Positions 10,925-23,307 of a DNA stretch of 64,000 nucleotides are shown here, piece after piece; position 1 is the stretch's first letter, and each line of letters opens with the position of its first letter. Made by a program: the position numbers and the translations under genes. The stretch covers positions 310,001 through 374,000 of the forward strand of contig QJPP01007525.1 in NCBI GenBank assembly GCA_003996215.1, in the 5' to 3' direction. The DNA comes from Jaltomata sinuosa (Eukaryota > Streptophyta > Magnoliopsida > Solanales > Solanaceae). The notes under the pieces are model-generated. The model was not told the origin of the DNA. It was given only the letters and a program-made list of their open reading frames with translations, and did no database searches.

Positions 10925-13900
10925 GTATAGAGACTGCTTCTGATGATGATGAAGTATTCAAAGAAATGATCCTTCTTAAACTGATAAACAAGATTCAATA
11001 GATTAAAGAAAGAAAGAAAAAGGAGTAGTAGACAAGAAAGGAAAAAGAATGATATGGTTGGCAATAGCCCAAAAAAAAGGCTCTCAAAGCAAATACACAA
11101 AGTAGAGAACCACACTCACATAAGCTCTTTCTCAGTCTTGCAACCCCACCGCCAGCCCTTTTGAAAAGTAAGAAACAGGGTGGACTGATATGCACATGAT
11201 GGATGATCTGTCACTCCAGTGGGTGGAATTACTTTAACTAATCCTCAATATTTTCAAGTCACTAATCCTAATTATGATGGAAACACCACCTTTAATTTTT
11301 GAATATGTACAAAAAAAGAAATATTTAATAACTAGGCAAAAAAACGAATATAATTATGTAGTGAAAATATGAAGAGGATACTGTTGTCAAGAATTGGATT
11401 GGCATGGTTTTTCTAGTCTCTAGAGTCACAAAAGCTAACATTCATTGATGGGGCCATTAGTTTTAACAGCCTAATACTAATAATTTGGGAAACAGTTGTC
11501 TATTTTGTCCACTTACTGAGAGTTGCAATTTTGAAATTTAAAAGATACTTTTTTGGCCCCATTCATTTTTCATTGATGCTACCTTCTCTTCACTAAAAGA
11601 AAATTATTTTTGGGCATGGTCCATGGACGGTGTCTAGTTGGTTTTATATGTATGTTTTTTTTTATGATTACAGAAATTTCTCATTATAAAAGATCTTTTA
11701 TTATGGGGCTCAATCAGCCTAATGGCCCTAACATGTACGTACTATTAGAGTTTTGATTGGAGGTTCAACTTTGATTGTTTATTCCGTTTTGTCAGTTTAA
11801 GTATCGGAATGGAAGTTATGAATATTCATTTCTATACTACGTCACCGATTGATGATATGATTCTTACTTAAGCAAGAACGGCTACCAACACCAGAATAGG
11901 TTATTTGACATGATCGAGCAACCTATGAACATGCCGCCTACATAACCTACATCTATTAAGCACATGTACTTTTATTAGTTCAAAGAAAGAAGAAAATAAC
12001 TTGGAAATGACTTGCAGTAGGGTAGTCAATCTAATTGTTCAAGTAGAAGGATAGATAAAATAGGCTTGATAGTTTAATTATAGCAAATGGTTGGTACAGT
12101 ACCTGGTAAAGGGTGTTTCAACAAAAATATTGACCCCGTTGGAAGATAATTGACCGGGGGTTTGACAAATATATTCCCTTCATTTCAATTTATGTGATAT
12201 TCTTTTATTTATTGAGAGTTTATTTGATTAATCCTTGAAGAAGCTAAATTGAATTCTGGATCAATTTAGTGTTATAAAAATAAGATATTCAAAAGCTATA
12301 AAAAATAAAAGTATATAGTAACAATTTTATTTTCTTATGTTTATTGGTTAGCTTATTAGTAGGATCGATGTAGATAATATCTAATTTGGTGACGAAAAAT
12401 ATTTTCAGAAAAAGGGAAAAGTGACGTTGCTTCCCCTTGGATGGCGTAATTATCAATTGTTAATGCCCCCAAAAAAAAATCATAAAAAACTAAATTGCTA
12501 TTTTTTCTGTCCCACTCTAAATGACATGAGTCGAAGTACGAGGATTAACAATAAAACTTTTAATGTGAATTCCACCATAAATTTGGCTTCAATTGTCAGT
12601 TTGAAGATTCAGTTTAGTTAATGATTAACGAGACACCTTTAACTTGACACAAGTGTCTAGTGAACCCCTCCGCTAACATGGAAAATAATTTGAAACTTTA
12701 AATTAGATAGATGGTTGTGACATTTGACTTGTACTTGAAAAATGGGGTATCCGCGTTTTAAAGGAATGTATCTTATGCAATAATAGGGCTGAGCTAGGAG
12801 ACTCTTGAGCATATGTACGTTCTTCTTCGAATGCTCATACTCTACACATGTTTGACACTCCTAGTTAAATTGGATGGGGGAACCTCGACAAATACCAAGC
12901 TGGGAAAATGAAGTGGCTTGGATGGTGAAAAGGGCAAAGGATGACATACTAAAGTTCCAAAGAGCTGGCAAAGAAGAATAAAAGAGATTGTTATCCAACT
13001 ACATATCAGAGGAAAATCACCAACCGAAATGGGAGAGCTTACTAAGATAGTTGAATAGTTATCCTACCTAGATTACTATTGTCTATGTTAAGCTAGTCTA
13101 ATGTAGAAAGAGATTAAATTTTGAGGACTAGTTCTGGAGTATAAAGAACTAGTAGCGTCGTAAATACACGCTTGGTTGAATAAAAATTGTTACTTTTCGA
13201 CCAAAAAAAGAAGAAGACATAATACATAAATGTATCCTTCAACTTTGCCTTAACTGACATCTATGCACTTCAACTTTGGGTGTGCACAAGTAGACACTTA
13301 AACCTGTATAAAGTTGAACAAGTAGACATACACATCTTACGTGGCATCCTACGTTTGCACAAGTGACAATTAATTTGTATTATGCCATGTAGAACGTGGC
13401 ATAATATTGTGTCTGATATTTTTCTCTTGAAAAGCAAAGAACGAGACTCTTGTTTTAAAATGAAAACTTCATTGGAGCTTTAGTTTAATTTGTTCTCTTT
13501 TAGTTATTCTTCTTCATTTATGATTGATCTAATCAAGTCTTAAAAACTAGTTTCCCAATCATGATTAATTAACAATTTCAAATTTTAATTGTCGATTTTA
13601 AAAAGAATACCAAAGTTATCGATCCTCACAAACCGAAATCAAAAAGTCAAAATTCGAAGCCAACCAAATCAAAAAGATACTACTGCTTCTTCAAAATAAT
13701 GGACAATTTTTGTTCAATCTCACATTATGAATTTTTAGCAATTAGAAATGGTAAGAGTTGAATATTCGTCTAACTTGATCGAGATTGTTGGTACCATTTC
13801 TTTTGGTTATTTTTGCTAGAGGATTCTCGTAGTATCTCGAATAGCTGTAGATCTTACATTGTTAATTGATGTGGAGATTGGTGTGTTCAATTCAAGTTCG

Positions 13901-14337
13901 ATTTGGTTAACTTCAAAGTAACTATAGTTTAGTACGAAATTACTAGGGATATATGAATACTTGTTCAAACTCTACAACAATTTTACCCGGTGGAGTTGAT
14001 GGATAAGAAAAAAAAATTGGATCAACAATTCGTGTGGGACCTTCGTGCTTCTATAATAGTATATATTAATTATATCTTTCTATATGTATGTGAAGGGGAA
14101 AAAAAAAATCATAGAAACATAGAAAATGAAATAGCATGAGATAAACCAATGATATATAATATTCCTTTCGACAACGGATGAAAAACAATAAGCATGGACT
14201 CTCTTGTATGTGAGATAAGAGTAACAACATTTCTCTACCCCTCTGATTTCTTCTGAATTAAATAGTTGCATTTTTTCAACAAAAATCTATTCAGAGTCTG
14301 AAATTACGGAATTTTAGATGACCGAAAGAGGCAGCGT
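10925..14337. other. Intergenic region, mostly unrecognised
   Basis: 10925-11110 is probably the 5' leader of the minus-strand acidic repeat gene (CT-rich on the coding strand). The rest has no supported gene. It includes a repeat-like block at 13216-13410, and 12900-13215 ends in an A-rich tail and might be an old retroelement 3' end. The other sequence is AT-rich and unremarkable. Confidence 0.45.
13216..13410. repeat. Dispersed repeat fragment (MITE-like)
   Basis: The block contains cttcaactttg and acaagtagacacttaaac followed by short inverted motifs around acgtggcat. A related block lies at 21175-21340 (agatagacactcaaactt, catagacacttgaa). Two related copies in one window support a dispersed element; ends and class are not resolved. 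Confidence 0.45.
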
Positions 14338-15947
14338 CTAATAGCCAAGGAAGGCATCAGCGAGCATCTGTCCAAGCTGAACTTGTGCAGCAGTTGTAAG
14401 GTGCGTGTAATCTGGTCCGATCTGCAGGCCTTTGGCATCCACATATTTCATATTCCCAATATTTATCTCTCGCTGAGCTTTCCTGACCAAATCCATGTAT
14501 GGCCCTAGTGCTGTTGCAATTCCCACCTGCACCAAAATTTGCCCCAATACATTATTTAGGACCCACCTTATCTCTTCTTACAATCACATGACCTTTTAAA
14601 CCAACGGGCTATAACGTGCCGACAATTCTTTTCTAACGAAAGCATCCCACCTTTTTTGCACTCTTCTTTTATTCAAATATTTTCCTTTTTAGTTTTGTTA
14701 ATCATCTATCAAAAGGTCATTCAAATCATAAGAAATGAAATCGACCACCTTGAGAAGGTAACGATAACAACAACATATTCAGTGTATTACACACATCTTA
14801 CTTCTACCTTTGTGAGGGCACAGAGACTGCTTTCGATAGAGTGAAAAACTGAAAATGCTTAATTGGACCTTTTACAAGTTGAAATGACCCTACAATGTGT
14901 GTTATCATACGTGTGATGAAAAACCAAAAAAAAAGATGTATGAGTATTAGATTTTCAACATTAAATCCTAACACTAACATATATTACCAAAAAACTTAGT
15001 CAATTTTTTTGAAAAGAAAAAAATCAGGAAAAAAGCCAAAACCTACTCCTAAGAAGTTGCTGGATGAAGCAGTACATTATACATCTGCCCGCCAGTTACA
15101 GAGGGTGTTTGATTCCCCTCTCAACTCCAAAAGCCAAAAGGCCACTGGGTTTTATTGAAAGGAAAACAGAGCAAACGTTCTAAGCCACAGATTGAGTTTT
15201 AATGTGGTGTTAGGAACAAAGATTGATGAAATTAGAAGTATTAAAAGGATAGTAAACTCAAACCATTTTGCATACCCAATAATTTTCTCACATAACATAA
15301 GTCTTTTCAGTTACCTGAATGACAGGGAGATTAGGCAATCCCAGATCATGGCGCACAAGCTTGAAGAATCTCTCCAATCTGGTCTTATACATTTTGGCAT
15401 CCTCAAGTGTCTTTGTATCACTCTCACCTTGGAACCACAACAACGCCCTGATGTTTCCGCCGCCTCGAGTAGCCGCCTTAGTCCTCTTTATCAACTGCTT
15501 GTAAAGGAATCCACCACGAGCCCATTCAGTAATACTCGTTCCTCCAACTGCACAAGGAACCAAACCAATCACTCCAATACTTGGATCCTTGTTCAAAACT
15601 GTATGGGCAAATGGCATCCCTGGACCAATCCCAACAGTGTTGTTCACATCTATGTCTTTGTGAAGGGGTTCTTGAGCCTCAACCCATCTAAGTCCTCCGC
15701 TTAGTCGGAGGATTGATGGGTTGGACTCGCATTCACGTGGGATGACACCATCCCACGTCTCATTAGCAACGCCGGGACGGAGTGAGTGATTAATCACTCC
15801 CCCTCGGCCCGAAATGTTGCTCTGCCCAGCTAAAATGAATATGCTTTTAACTCGTGAATAATTTCCTAGATCTGCTGTGGTTACCCATCCAGCGTGTGCC
15901 AAAAGCAGCAATAACAGGTAAGGGAGCATTGTTTTCCTATAAGCCAT
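14338..15947 (-). CDS. Secreted SGNH-fold carbohydrate esterase (SASA/DUF303 family)
   Basis: Two exons, 15947-15315 (211 codons) and 14526-14338 (62 codons plus stop), join in phase 0 to give 273 aa. Residues 1-25 are a signal peptide (basic start, LLLLLL core, cleavage near TTA). The nucleophile block is LAGQSN with Ser43, followed by a glycine block (CAVGGTS) and the WFQGESD block. The C-terminal catalytic pair is D250-Y-T-H253. This is the SASA (sialate O-acetylesterase-like) domain, as in plant proteins annotated as probable carbohydrate esterases similar to At4g34215. It is expected to remove acetyl groups from wall or extracellular glycans; the substrate is not known. Length and motif order are complete, so it looks functional. 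The intron of 788 bases holds a SINE fragment. Confidence 0.9.
14756..14842 (+). mobile_element. TS-like SINE 3' fragment in the esterase intron
   Basis: The sequence ataacaacaacatattcagtg followed by cttacttctacctttgtgagg and gagactgctttcgatag matches the recognisable 3' part of Solanaceae TS-type SINEs. A second fragment of the same type is at 49094-49175. The copy is diverged and truncated. Confidence 0.6.
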
Positions 15948-17290
15948 TGATAAAAATTTGGGACTTCAAAAATCCTTATAGACAAGAGATCTAGAGAAAG
16001 AAAGGGATTAGGACTTGGGGGCTAGATCTTGAGCAATGTGATTGGTTCCTTTGTTGCTAGTGCACTACTTTATTCAGCCCCACCACTGTTCAATAATAAG
16101 ATACAAAATTCTGAGTGGTACAACTGTACAAGTTTTTCTTAAAGCCATTGCCCATTTGGAAACTTCTGTAACTTACTGATTTTATCACGACCTCATCTTT
16201 TAATCATTTTCATTTTTATAAACTTACTAGCGTTGAGTAGCCCGTGCTAAGCAACTTTGATTTATTAGGCCGTCTAAAAAGATGCAACTCTGAGGTAGAT
16301 CCAGATTGACGTTATAAAGTTATGTCGAGCTGCATTATATTTATAACTTATTTCAGACCATAAATTATCAGGTTGATCTTGCTAGTTTCTTTGGTGAAAA
16401 GGCAAGAAAAAGGCTATGGACCTAGGACTGGAGTATTAGGACTCCTTGATAGACTTCAATTGACAAATCATAGTGATACAAGGAATTATTACCGAATTTA
16501 CATATAATGCAACTCTGTTTTTCTAAACTAAAGTGGATAAGAATAGCTATTCCATAAAGAATGCATTGTTAATTTATGGAAGTTTTAGTTACTCTTTATT
16601 GATTTATTTTGAGTTCATAAAAATTAGATGAATATTGCACTTAGAAATGGTATGAAAATCATTCACAAAAATTTGGTAAAAGCTCTCTTGGTGGCTCGTT
16701 TTGCATGAATATATATCGCTTGATCTAATTAGACTTGAAACAACACAAGAAAATGTAGGGCATAAATCTTTTGAAAAGTATTACACGAAGCAGAAGGTAC
16801 TATGAGACTACTCTAGGAAATATAACCAAAAAAGTTGATAGAAGTAACGAGCAAAGCAAAACATCAAAGGATTTTAAGATAAAGAGTAAATGACCATACA
16901 AGATCTCACGTTATTCTTTTACTATCTTATGAGAAGAGGCCTGAAGGATATAAACAAACACATAGTTTGCAGGATGGATCCGGGTTGACTCACATGGGTG
17001 ACCCGATCTAATTTCCTTCAAGGCCATATCACTATTTTCAGGTAATTCTAGATCCATTTGGGTAGATGTTTCTTCAACTTAGATAGAAAACATGTTAGCT
17101 TCGACTTGCTAACTCGATTGTTTTGGATTTTTTTAGTTGTCCTTGTTCAAAGTAAGATTAATGTTATTCCTGTGTATGCATATCTTTGGGACGCAGTAGG
17201 AGTTTTTCATGATTTTCTTCCACCCTATTAGCTCCCTCGTGGTTCGTTGCTGGAGATTGTAAGCAAATACTTTATTCTAAGCCCAACAAA
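15948..17290. other. Intergenic region upstream of the esterase
   Basis: No supported gene. A TATA-like tgaataaagtag (minus strand) lies near 16070, about 120 bases upstream of the esterase ATG. The segment 16490-16560 is similar to 19535-19600, which suggests that the downstream flank of the F-box copies was duplicated along with them. Confidence 0.45.
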
Positions 17291-17599
17291 TGATCAACTC
17301 CCCAAACTAATTATAGGAAGTCCTAGAGAAGCTGGAAATATTAGAAAGGGTTCACAATTCAGAATATTATGCATTATCCTTTTCAGATTATTACACACTT
17401 TCCAGCCTCTTTCATAATTCAGACAATTAGACACCAATACGTCAGGCCTAACCATCTTGAATTCAAAACTAAATGTCCAATGCCGCAACCATAGCACATA
17501 ATATTCCTTGGTGACTGGATGAGGAAAGAGTCCACAAATTCTACCCCATGAGGTATTGAAGGTATGTTGTCACATTGTCCCAGGGATACAAGGGTTGAC

Positions 17600-18383
17600 T
17601 GTAACGACCGGGTCCGTCGTTACGGATAGTTCAATCGTGCTAAGTTTTAGAGTTAGAAAACTCCGGGTTTGGGAGTTTGAAATTCTGGGCTAGGCTAGCC
17701 TCGGCCGGTTTTGGAGCGAGGTAGAGTCTAGGGAAATCCGGATAAAAATGGGTTTAGGTGTCTTGGATTGAGCTAGTTTTCCACGTAGCCAAGACATAAA
17801 GGAGTCCGGGGGACTTTTCGGAATCGAATTTGAGTAAGTAGAACTCCCGGAATCGCGTTTGATGAGAAAGGGTTATTTCGGGACGTCGGGGGAACCAAGT
17901 GTGTTGTGAAATGGCCAAAACTGGCAAATTTACGGACTTTCTGCCCGTGACGAGCGCTGTCACGCGCGATAGCGGCCACCGCGATAGCGGTAGAAATTAC
18001 CGCTATAGCGGCTGTCAAGGGGCGGTCAACTCACCTAAGACCGCTATAGCGACAGGTGACCGCTATAGCGGGACCGCTATAGAAGAGCGGGGACGGCTAT
18101 AGCGCGCCAACGGGTTTTTAATGCAGAAACAGCTCTCAAAACATCAGAATTTCACAAGTTTGTTTTGGAAGAAGGGCTGGGCGAATTCAGGCTCAGGAGG
18201 CCAAGTTCATGCACTTGGGTGTCTCAGACCAAGGCGGGTTGTTGGCCAGCATTGAGGTCAAGACCACCTTCATAGAAGAAATAAAGGCAAAACAGTTTCA
18301 GGATTTGAAACTGGGCAAGTTGCAGAGGAAAGTGATATCCGGGGGTTGGGTGGGTGCCACTCACGACGGGTTGGGTCGTGACA
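17600..18383. mobile_element. Solo LTR with 5-bp target site duplication
   Basis: The element begins TGTAACGACCGGGTC and ends GGGTTGGGTCGTGACA, giving the TG...CA termini of LTRs. It is flanked by the identical pentamers TTGAC (17595-17599 and 18384-18388). No gag, pol, primer-binding site or polypurine tract is present, so this is a single 784-bp LTR left after recombination between two LTRs. It is much more GC-rich than its surroundings and contains a cluster of CGCTATAGCG palindromes. Ty3/gypsy origin is likely but unproven. Confidence 0.88.
17965..18108. repeat. Cluster of CGCTATAGCG-type palindromes in the solo LTR
   Basis: Within about 140 bases the motif CGCTATAGCG and close variants (cgcgatagcg, cggctatagcg, ccgctatagaagagcgg) occur about seven times. 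Each is nearly self-complementary, so the segment could form serial hairpins or bind a dimeric factor. Confidence 0.8.
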
Positions 18384-18973
18384 TTGACGATACTATAGAC
18401 AAATAAATTTTGGGTGTGTCTAAAGATGAGAAAGCCATGGTGTGAAAACTCGAGTTCAGTACATTTGTAAAACTTGTATTCACCACACACCTTTGATTTC
18501 ACTCGAATCCTTTTACGTATAATTCCTTGATCGTAATCCTCAAGAAATAGTAGATTCATTTCAGCTGTTGTAAATGATATTTGTTGGACTACCATAATAG
18601 GAACAGTGTCACGGTTCACATACAAGTCGTTGAAGTGTGGCGTTGACATTAAAAAGTTCCAATACCTGCAGACGTGTTGGCAACGAAGTAGGTCTTTTGC
18701 TGAGAGTCTGCTTAGAATATCCATCCATACGTCCTCCGGAAGAGTTTATAACACTCAGTTAGAATGTAAGACAAGCAAGAACGAACCATTATGAAACTGT
18801 TTGATTTAGTTAATTTGGTTAAGAGAAAAACAAATATATATATAGTAAATTTATAGCAGTCTTGGATCCGTGGAATGGACTAGGGAGTGGAGCAGTAGAA
18901 CTCTTATACTTATCTGGTACTCATGATCTTGTGTAAATCTAAAATCTCTACTTATCTCAAAAAGTTGATGTAC

Positions 18974-19385
18974 TTATCTTATGTGATCAACTCCTAGCCC
19001 GAAAACTCGGGGTGTTACACCAGGTGTATGACATTCTTTAGCCCTCCAATAAATAGAATCTCTTTCTGTTACAGGAGATGAGAAAAATTTAGGTACTCTA
19101 AAGCTTTTTCCATCCTGTTTCGAGATCCACATTATTTGACAACAATAAGCTAAGCCTAAGCAATTTGAATTGATCTTGTTTATTTGTTTCTTGAAATAAT
19201 GTCCAAATCTCGCAATATAATTCCTTGGCGACTGGATGAAAAAAAAAATGCACCAAATTCGAACCATATATACGGTGATAGTGTTGAAGACGAAATGTGC
19301 AATAGAGTTGTGTCCACTAGTCTTATGGAAGGATTTTATACTGCTTTCTTGAGAAACAGGACAAGCAAGATCAAACCATGATCTA
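18974..19385 (-). pseudogene. F-box/FBA gene copy B, internally deleted fragment
   Basis: From 19267 down the frame reads FFIQSPRNYIARFG and continues to DGKSFRVPKFFSSPVTERDSIYWRAKECH, parallel to the FBA segment of copy C (RVPRISLSPIVKTDAIYWMVEENH). The F-box and the first part of the FBA region are missing. The sequence upstream of the break (19330-19385) resembles the 5' flanks of copies A and C, so the coding middle was lost by deletion. Confidence 0.65.
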
Positions 19386-20014
19386 ATTAATCTTCAACAG
19401 AAAAGACAGGGAGGCTGATTACTGGAAAATAATTTTAATTTTAGCCACTCTAATTAAGTCAAAATCTTGTTGGTAGAAAAGAAAGAGGCAATTTAAAAGT
19501 TAGAGTGATGCAAGACGTGATTACAGATTATATATGTATATATGGCGACTCTGTATTCCTAAACTGAAGTGAACAAGAATTGCTATTCCAGAAGAATAGG
19601 GGTTGGTAATTTCTGACTTTGGAGATGTAAAGGCTACCCGTTTGATGCAATTATTAGTATCTCGGAAGAATTGTGATCAATAGATTGAACTAACTTGGTG
19701 AGAAATAAAAAGGTAATTACTTAACTACAGAGCTGAAATGAAAATACTCTTATTGCTGCAGCCACGGAACTGAGCGACTCCTGTACCGAATCCAAAACAA
19801 TTTTAGTTTCCTGTACCTTCGAATTAGGTACACCAGCGCAAAGCCAATTGGATGCGTCACATGCATTTCGAGCTTTGGAGTAAATTTTTCAAAGAAAGGC
19901 TGGTTTGGTTATGAATGAGAATATGGTGGCCTCTCATGCCATCAAACACTCCTCTCCGCAGCCAACTAATTATCAATTCCCCATTTAGTGTGCCAACAAC
20001 TTTTAGCCCCATAT

Positions 20015-20825
20015 TCATTTCACCATGGGAAATCGCCGAAATATACTCAAGTTATCAAGAGAGATTATGTCAATGCTTTCTATGAGGTGCATCTGAGAAT
20101 GTCTTTCTTTTAAAGACTGGCTACCACATCTCTCCCCCGGATGTGATAGCACATGAAATTCTTCCCTTTTTATGTCAAATATTATGACAAGTGCTCCACA
20201 AGAAGTTACAGGTCGACGAGTATGACCATCATAATGGGGATGATTTTCTTCAACCATCCAATAAATAGCATCTGTTTTCACAATAGGAGAAAGGGAAATT
20301 CTAGGCACTCTGTAATCAATCTTTTTCCAGCCCCTTTTAAAATCCACTTCATTCGACAAAAGCGAACTAAGCCTAAATAATTTGAATTCTTGTTTCATTG
20401 TTTCCCTAAATCTTGTCCCAATCGCGTAATATTCCTTTGCGACTGGATGGAAAAAGAGTGCAACAACTGTACCACTTGGGATGTGGAAGGTAACTTGTTC
20501 TGGGGTTTATAGGGTTGAGGATTACATGTGTAATTTTCAAGTCGTAAGCCATGGTTCGAAAAAAATCGGCTATGCACCTTAGAAGAATTCAACAATTTAC
20601 ATGCGTAACTACGCCTGATCATTCTTTTCTTCCTTCTTAGAATCCCCTGACCCTTTTTATACAAATCATCGACAAACACTATTTTCGTAACAATCGTAGG
20701 ACCACAGTTTACATGCATGTTGTTGAATTGTGGCGTCGACATTAAGCAATTCCATTTTCTGCACACTAGTTTGCAACGGAGTATGTTTTCTGTTGGAAGT
20801 CTGCAAAAAATATCAACCATCCGGA
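20015..20825 (-). pseudogene. F-box/FBA gene copy C with a frameshift
   Basis: From 20820 the frame gives MVDIFCRLPTENILRCKLVCRKWN and a following region, then loses similarity near 20490. The second frame takes over with FHIPSGTVVALFFHPVAKEYYA and runs through a kelch-less FBA domain to a stop at 20015 (RRFPMVK). The two frames are offset, so a single frameshift separates the F-box and FBA parts. The first residues of the F-box (LPxDV) are also shortened at the start. It is probably a pseudogene, though a sequencing error at the shift would restore most of an F-box protein. Confidence 0.7.
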
Positions 20826-22016
20826 AGAAATTTACAGTGCTTTCTTGGAAAACAAGACCAAAACATTATGTATGATCATCAAATTGTTTGATCTAATATC
20901 TTACTACTATATCATAAGAAAATGGCATATAATGGACAAACTCTAGCAACGGGGAATTGAAGTAGACAGATTGGTATAGGACATTATGTGTGATTAATAG
21001 AATTGGTGTACAACTCTACTACTAATTTGTAGTTATCCATATATTTAGCATGTACTTAACTTAATGGTAATTTGTGTAGCCTACCTCGTACGCTCTCTTC
21101 TTATGTATTTAAACGGATATACATGGTAATAACATAAGCAACATTGTATTAGCTAGTTTACCGCTAAAAAATGGTTCAATATCTAGATAGCCCCTTAAAC
21201 TTAACAAGTTTTGTAAGATAGACACTCAAACTTAGTCAGTACCACATAGACACTTGAATACCTATGTCATAAGGCAAAGTGATTGAAACATACTTGCTTC
21301 TAATATATTACATGGACCAATTGTTAGATGACACATGTAATATTTTTTAAAAAAATATAAACCCACTTCTATTTTGCTTTGACTTGCCAATAATCTCTAA
21401 GGTTCAAATGTCAAATTCAACTACAAATTACCCATCAGGAATCTCATTCATCAACTGAAATATCAATAAAAAGGAAACTACAAAATTCATAAAATGATTA
21501 TAAGTTTTAACTTTCTTATCGAAGTTCCAAATAAATGATTGCAAATTGCGACTAAAACATATGGAATCTCCTTAATTCCTTTTTCGCCAATTTCTGAAAG
21601 AAAAAAAACCACATAAAAATATACAAAATATACATCTATAGGTAAAGAAGAAGAAGGGGTGGGTTGGAATGAGTGTGGAGGTGATAAAGAAAAGATGTTT
21701 AATAAATAAGTATATTTTCTACTTTTCTTCTAAGAAAATATTATTATTTTTGTTGGCCAATTTAAATAGTATAGAAGCCCATTCTCTCAAAGAAAGTGTA
21801 AAACACACCATTTATTATGTCAACCTAAAGTGGTTTGAAAACAAATTGGAGTTAAACACGTATGAGGGATATAAAATATATAAGTGATATACACAAAATA
21901 TGCGAATGATATATTTGAAATATACAAGGGGATATAGTGATATACGGGGTAATAAACGAAAATATAATGTAGGGAAATAACAATACATTATACATGTAAT
22001 GTACTTATATATATAC

Positions 22017-22077
<61 letters not shown>

Positions 22078-22753
22078 CACATTTGTTAAGTGCGTATTTA
22101 CGGGGACTGGATATGTATACATATAAAGATGTATATGAGTAAAAAATGTTTATAAGTTGTATGTAAATACAAGTAAACTAGGGTATGTGGTGTGTAAGTA
22201 TGTAACACTAATGTATGGGTGTGAAAACTAGTATATGTACATGACAAAATAAGGTATAGTATAGTAGTTTATCTGTAAGCTAATAATATATACCTCATAC
22301 TTTGGCCTTGTTTTGAGGATAACTTGAAATAGACCAATTGATGGGCCAAATCTTATGCAAAGAGGTTAGTTTTTAGAAAAAATTAACTCAAATAGTAGTC
22401 CATATAAGTTTTAAACTCAAAATAGTCATACTTTATTTTGATAACTCTGTTATAATCAATTTTCACGCGTTATTTATTTTTATTAGCTAGATTAATAATT
22501 TGAGTAATTTTTAGGATTTTGATTCTATACATTGTATACTATATAATTATTAAACATTCGAGGAATAATCATCATATAATTAATGTAAAGTTATTTTTTC
22601 TAATTATAAATACTTACTCAGTAGTTAATTCATAATTATTAAATATTCAACCTATAATCATCATATAGTTAATGTATAGTTATTTCTTATCATTATATAA
22701 TATTTATTTATAGGTTATATATTAATTATACATCAATTATAAAGGATAGACAT
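20826..22753. other. Intergenic region with dispersed repeat and AT microsatellite
   Basis: No supported gene. 21175-21340 is related to the repeat block at 13216-13410. A TA dinucleotide run lies at 22014-22072. The rest is AT-rich. Confidence 0.5.
22014..22072. repeat. (TA)n microsatellite
   Basis: An almost pure TA dinucleotide run of about 60 bases, with one phase break (tatt) near 22040. Confidence 0.95.
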
Positions 22754-23138
22754 TGTTATGATTCAGCCGCAACCCAATATGAAGACTAAAAAGGATGGCA
22801 TACAAATAGATATTGAGCCAAGACGAAGCAATATATTGGGTCAGGCCTTCACAAAGGTCAATTTGGGATCTAGGCTGAGGATTGTATTCTCATTAAATAG
22901 TGCAGGATATCGTTCTCAGAAGGCATCGTGAATTATGTGCAAAGACAGTTTCTGTATTTTTCACCCTCAATTCTGAGTCTATACTTCTCATCTCCCCATC
23001 TTTTCTATCCCTTGTATTTTCGTTCAATCTTTTCATTATGTTGTTACTATTTGCGGTACTTTTCCTATATTCCATTGAATTGTAATTTTCTTTGTCACAG
23101 TTGAAGTAATCAAAGTGTTGGAAAACTGGTTTGTTACA
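22754..23138 (+). mobile_element. Possible LTR remnant
   Basis: A 385-bp block starts TGTTATGATTCAG and ends GGTTTGTTACA. It is directly followed by TTGGTGCT, which resembles a primer-binding site after a 5' LTR. No matching target duplication or internal coding sequence was found, so the element would be truncated. Class is unresolved. Confidence 0.35.
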
Positions 23139-23307
23139 TTGGTGCTAATTGTAATATTTTAATCATGTGTAAAAAGTATTTCTGTACTGCTACAGAAAGT
23201 TCATAAATCTAATATGGCAACACTATTTTATGACTATTTTTTTAAACTTGTTTTTAGGACTATCAAAAATTATAAACACTTTGAACTCGACTGTATAAGT
23301 TTTAATT

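Larger units (their letters stand above)
17291..18745 (-). pseudogene. F-box/FBA gene copy A, split by a solo LTR
   Basis: Reading down the minus strand, 18742-18389 encodes an F-box (LPEDVWMDILSRL...CRYWNFLMSTP) and the beginning of the associated domain. The frame then meets an LTR insertion (18383-17600) and resumes at 17594 with FPHPVTKEYYVLWLRHW, which matches FFHPVAKEYYAIGTRF in copy C. Removing the insertion plus one TTGAC duplicate restores the same frame, but an in-frame TGA is present about nine codons beyond the junction. No start codon precedes the LPED motif; the upstream codon series has a TAA. F-box proteins are substrate adaptors of SCF ubiquitin ligases. This copy cannot make an intact one. 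Confidence 0.8.

Noticed and set aside
18209..18406. 65-codon plus-strand frame around 18.2-18.4 kb
   Set aside because: Spans the right part of the solo LTR and its junction; no protein similarity seen.
22014..22072. TA-rich block as a replication origin or matrix attachment site
   Set aside because: A plain dinucleotide microsatellite explains it; no further signals.
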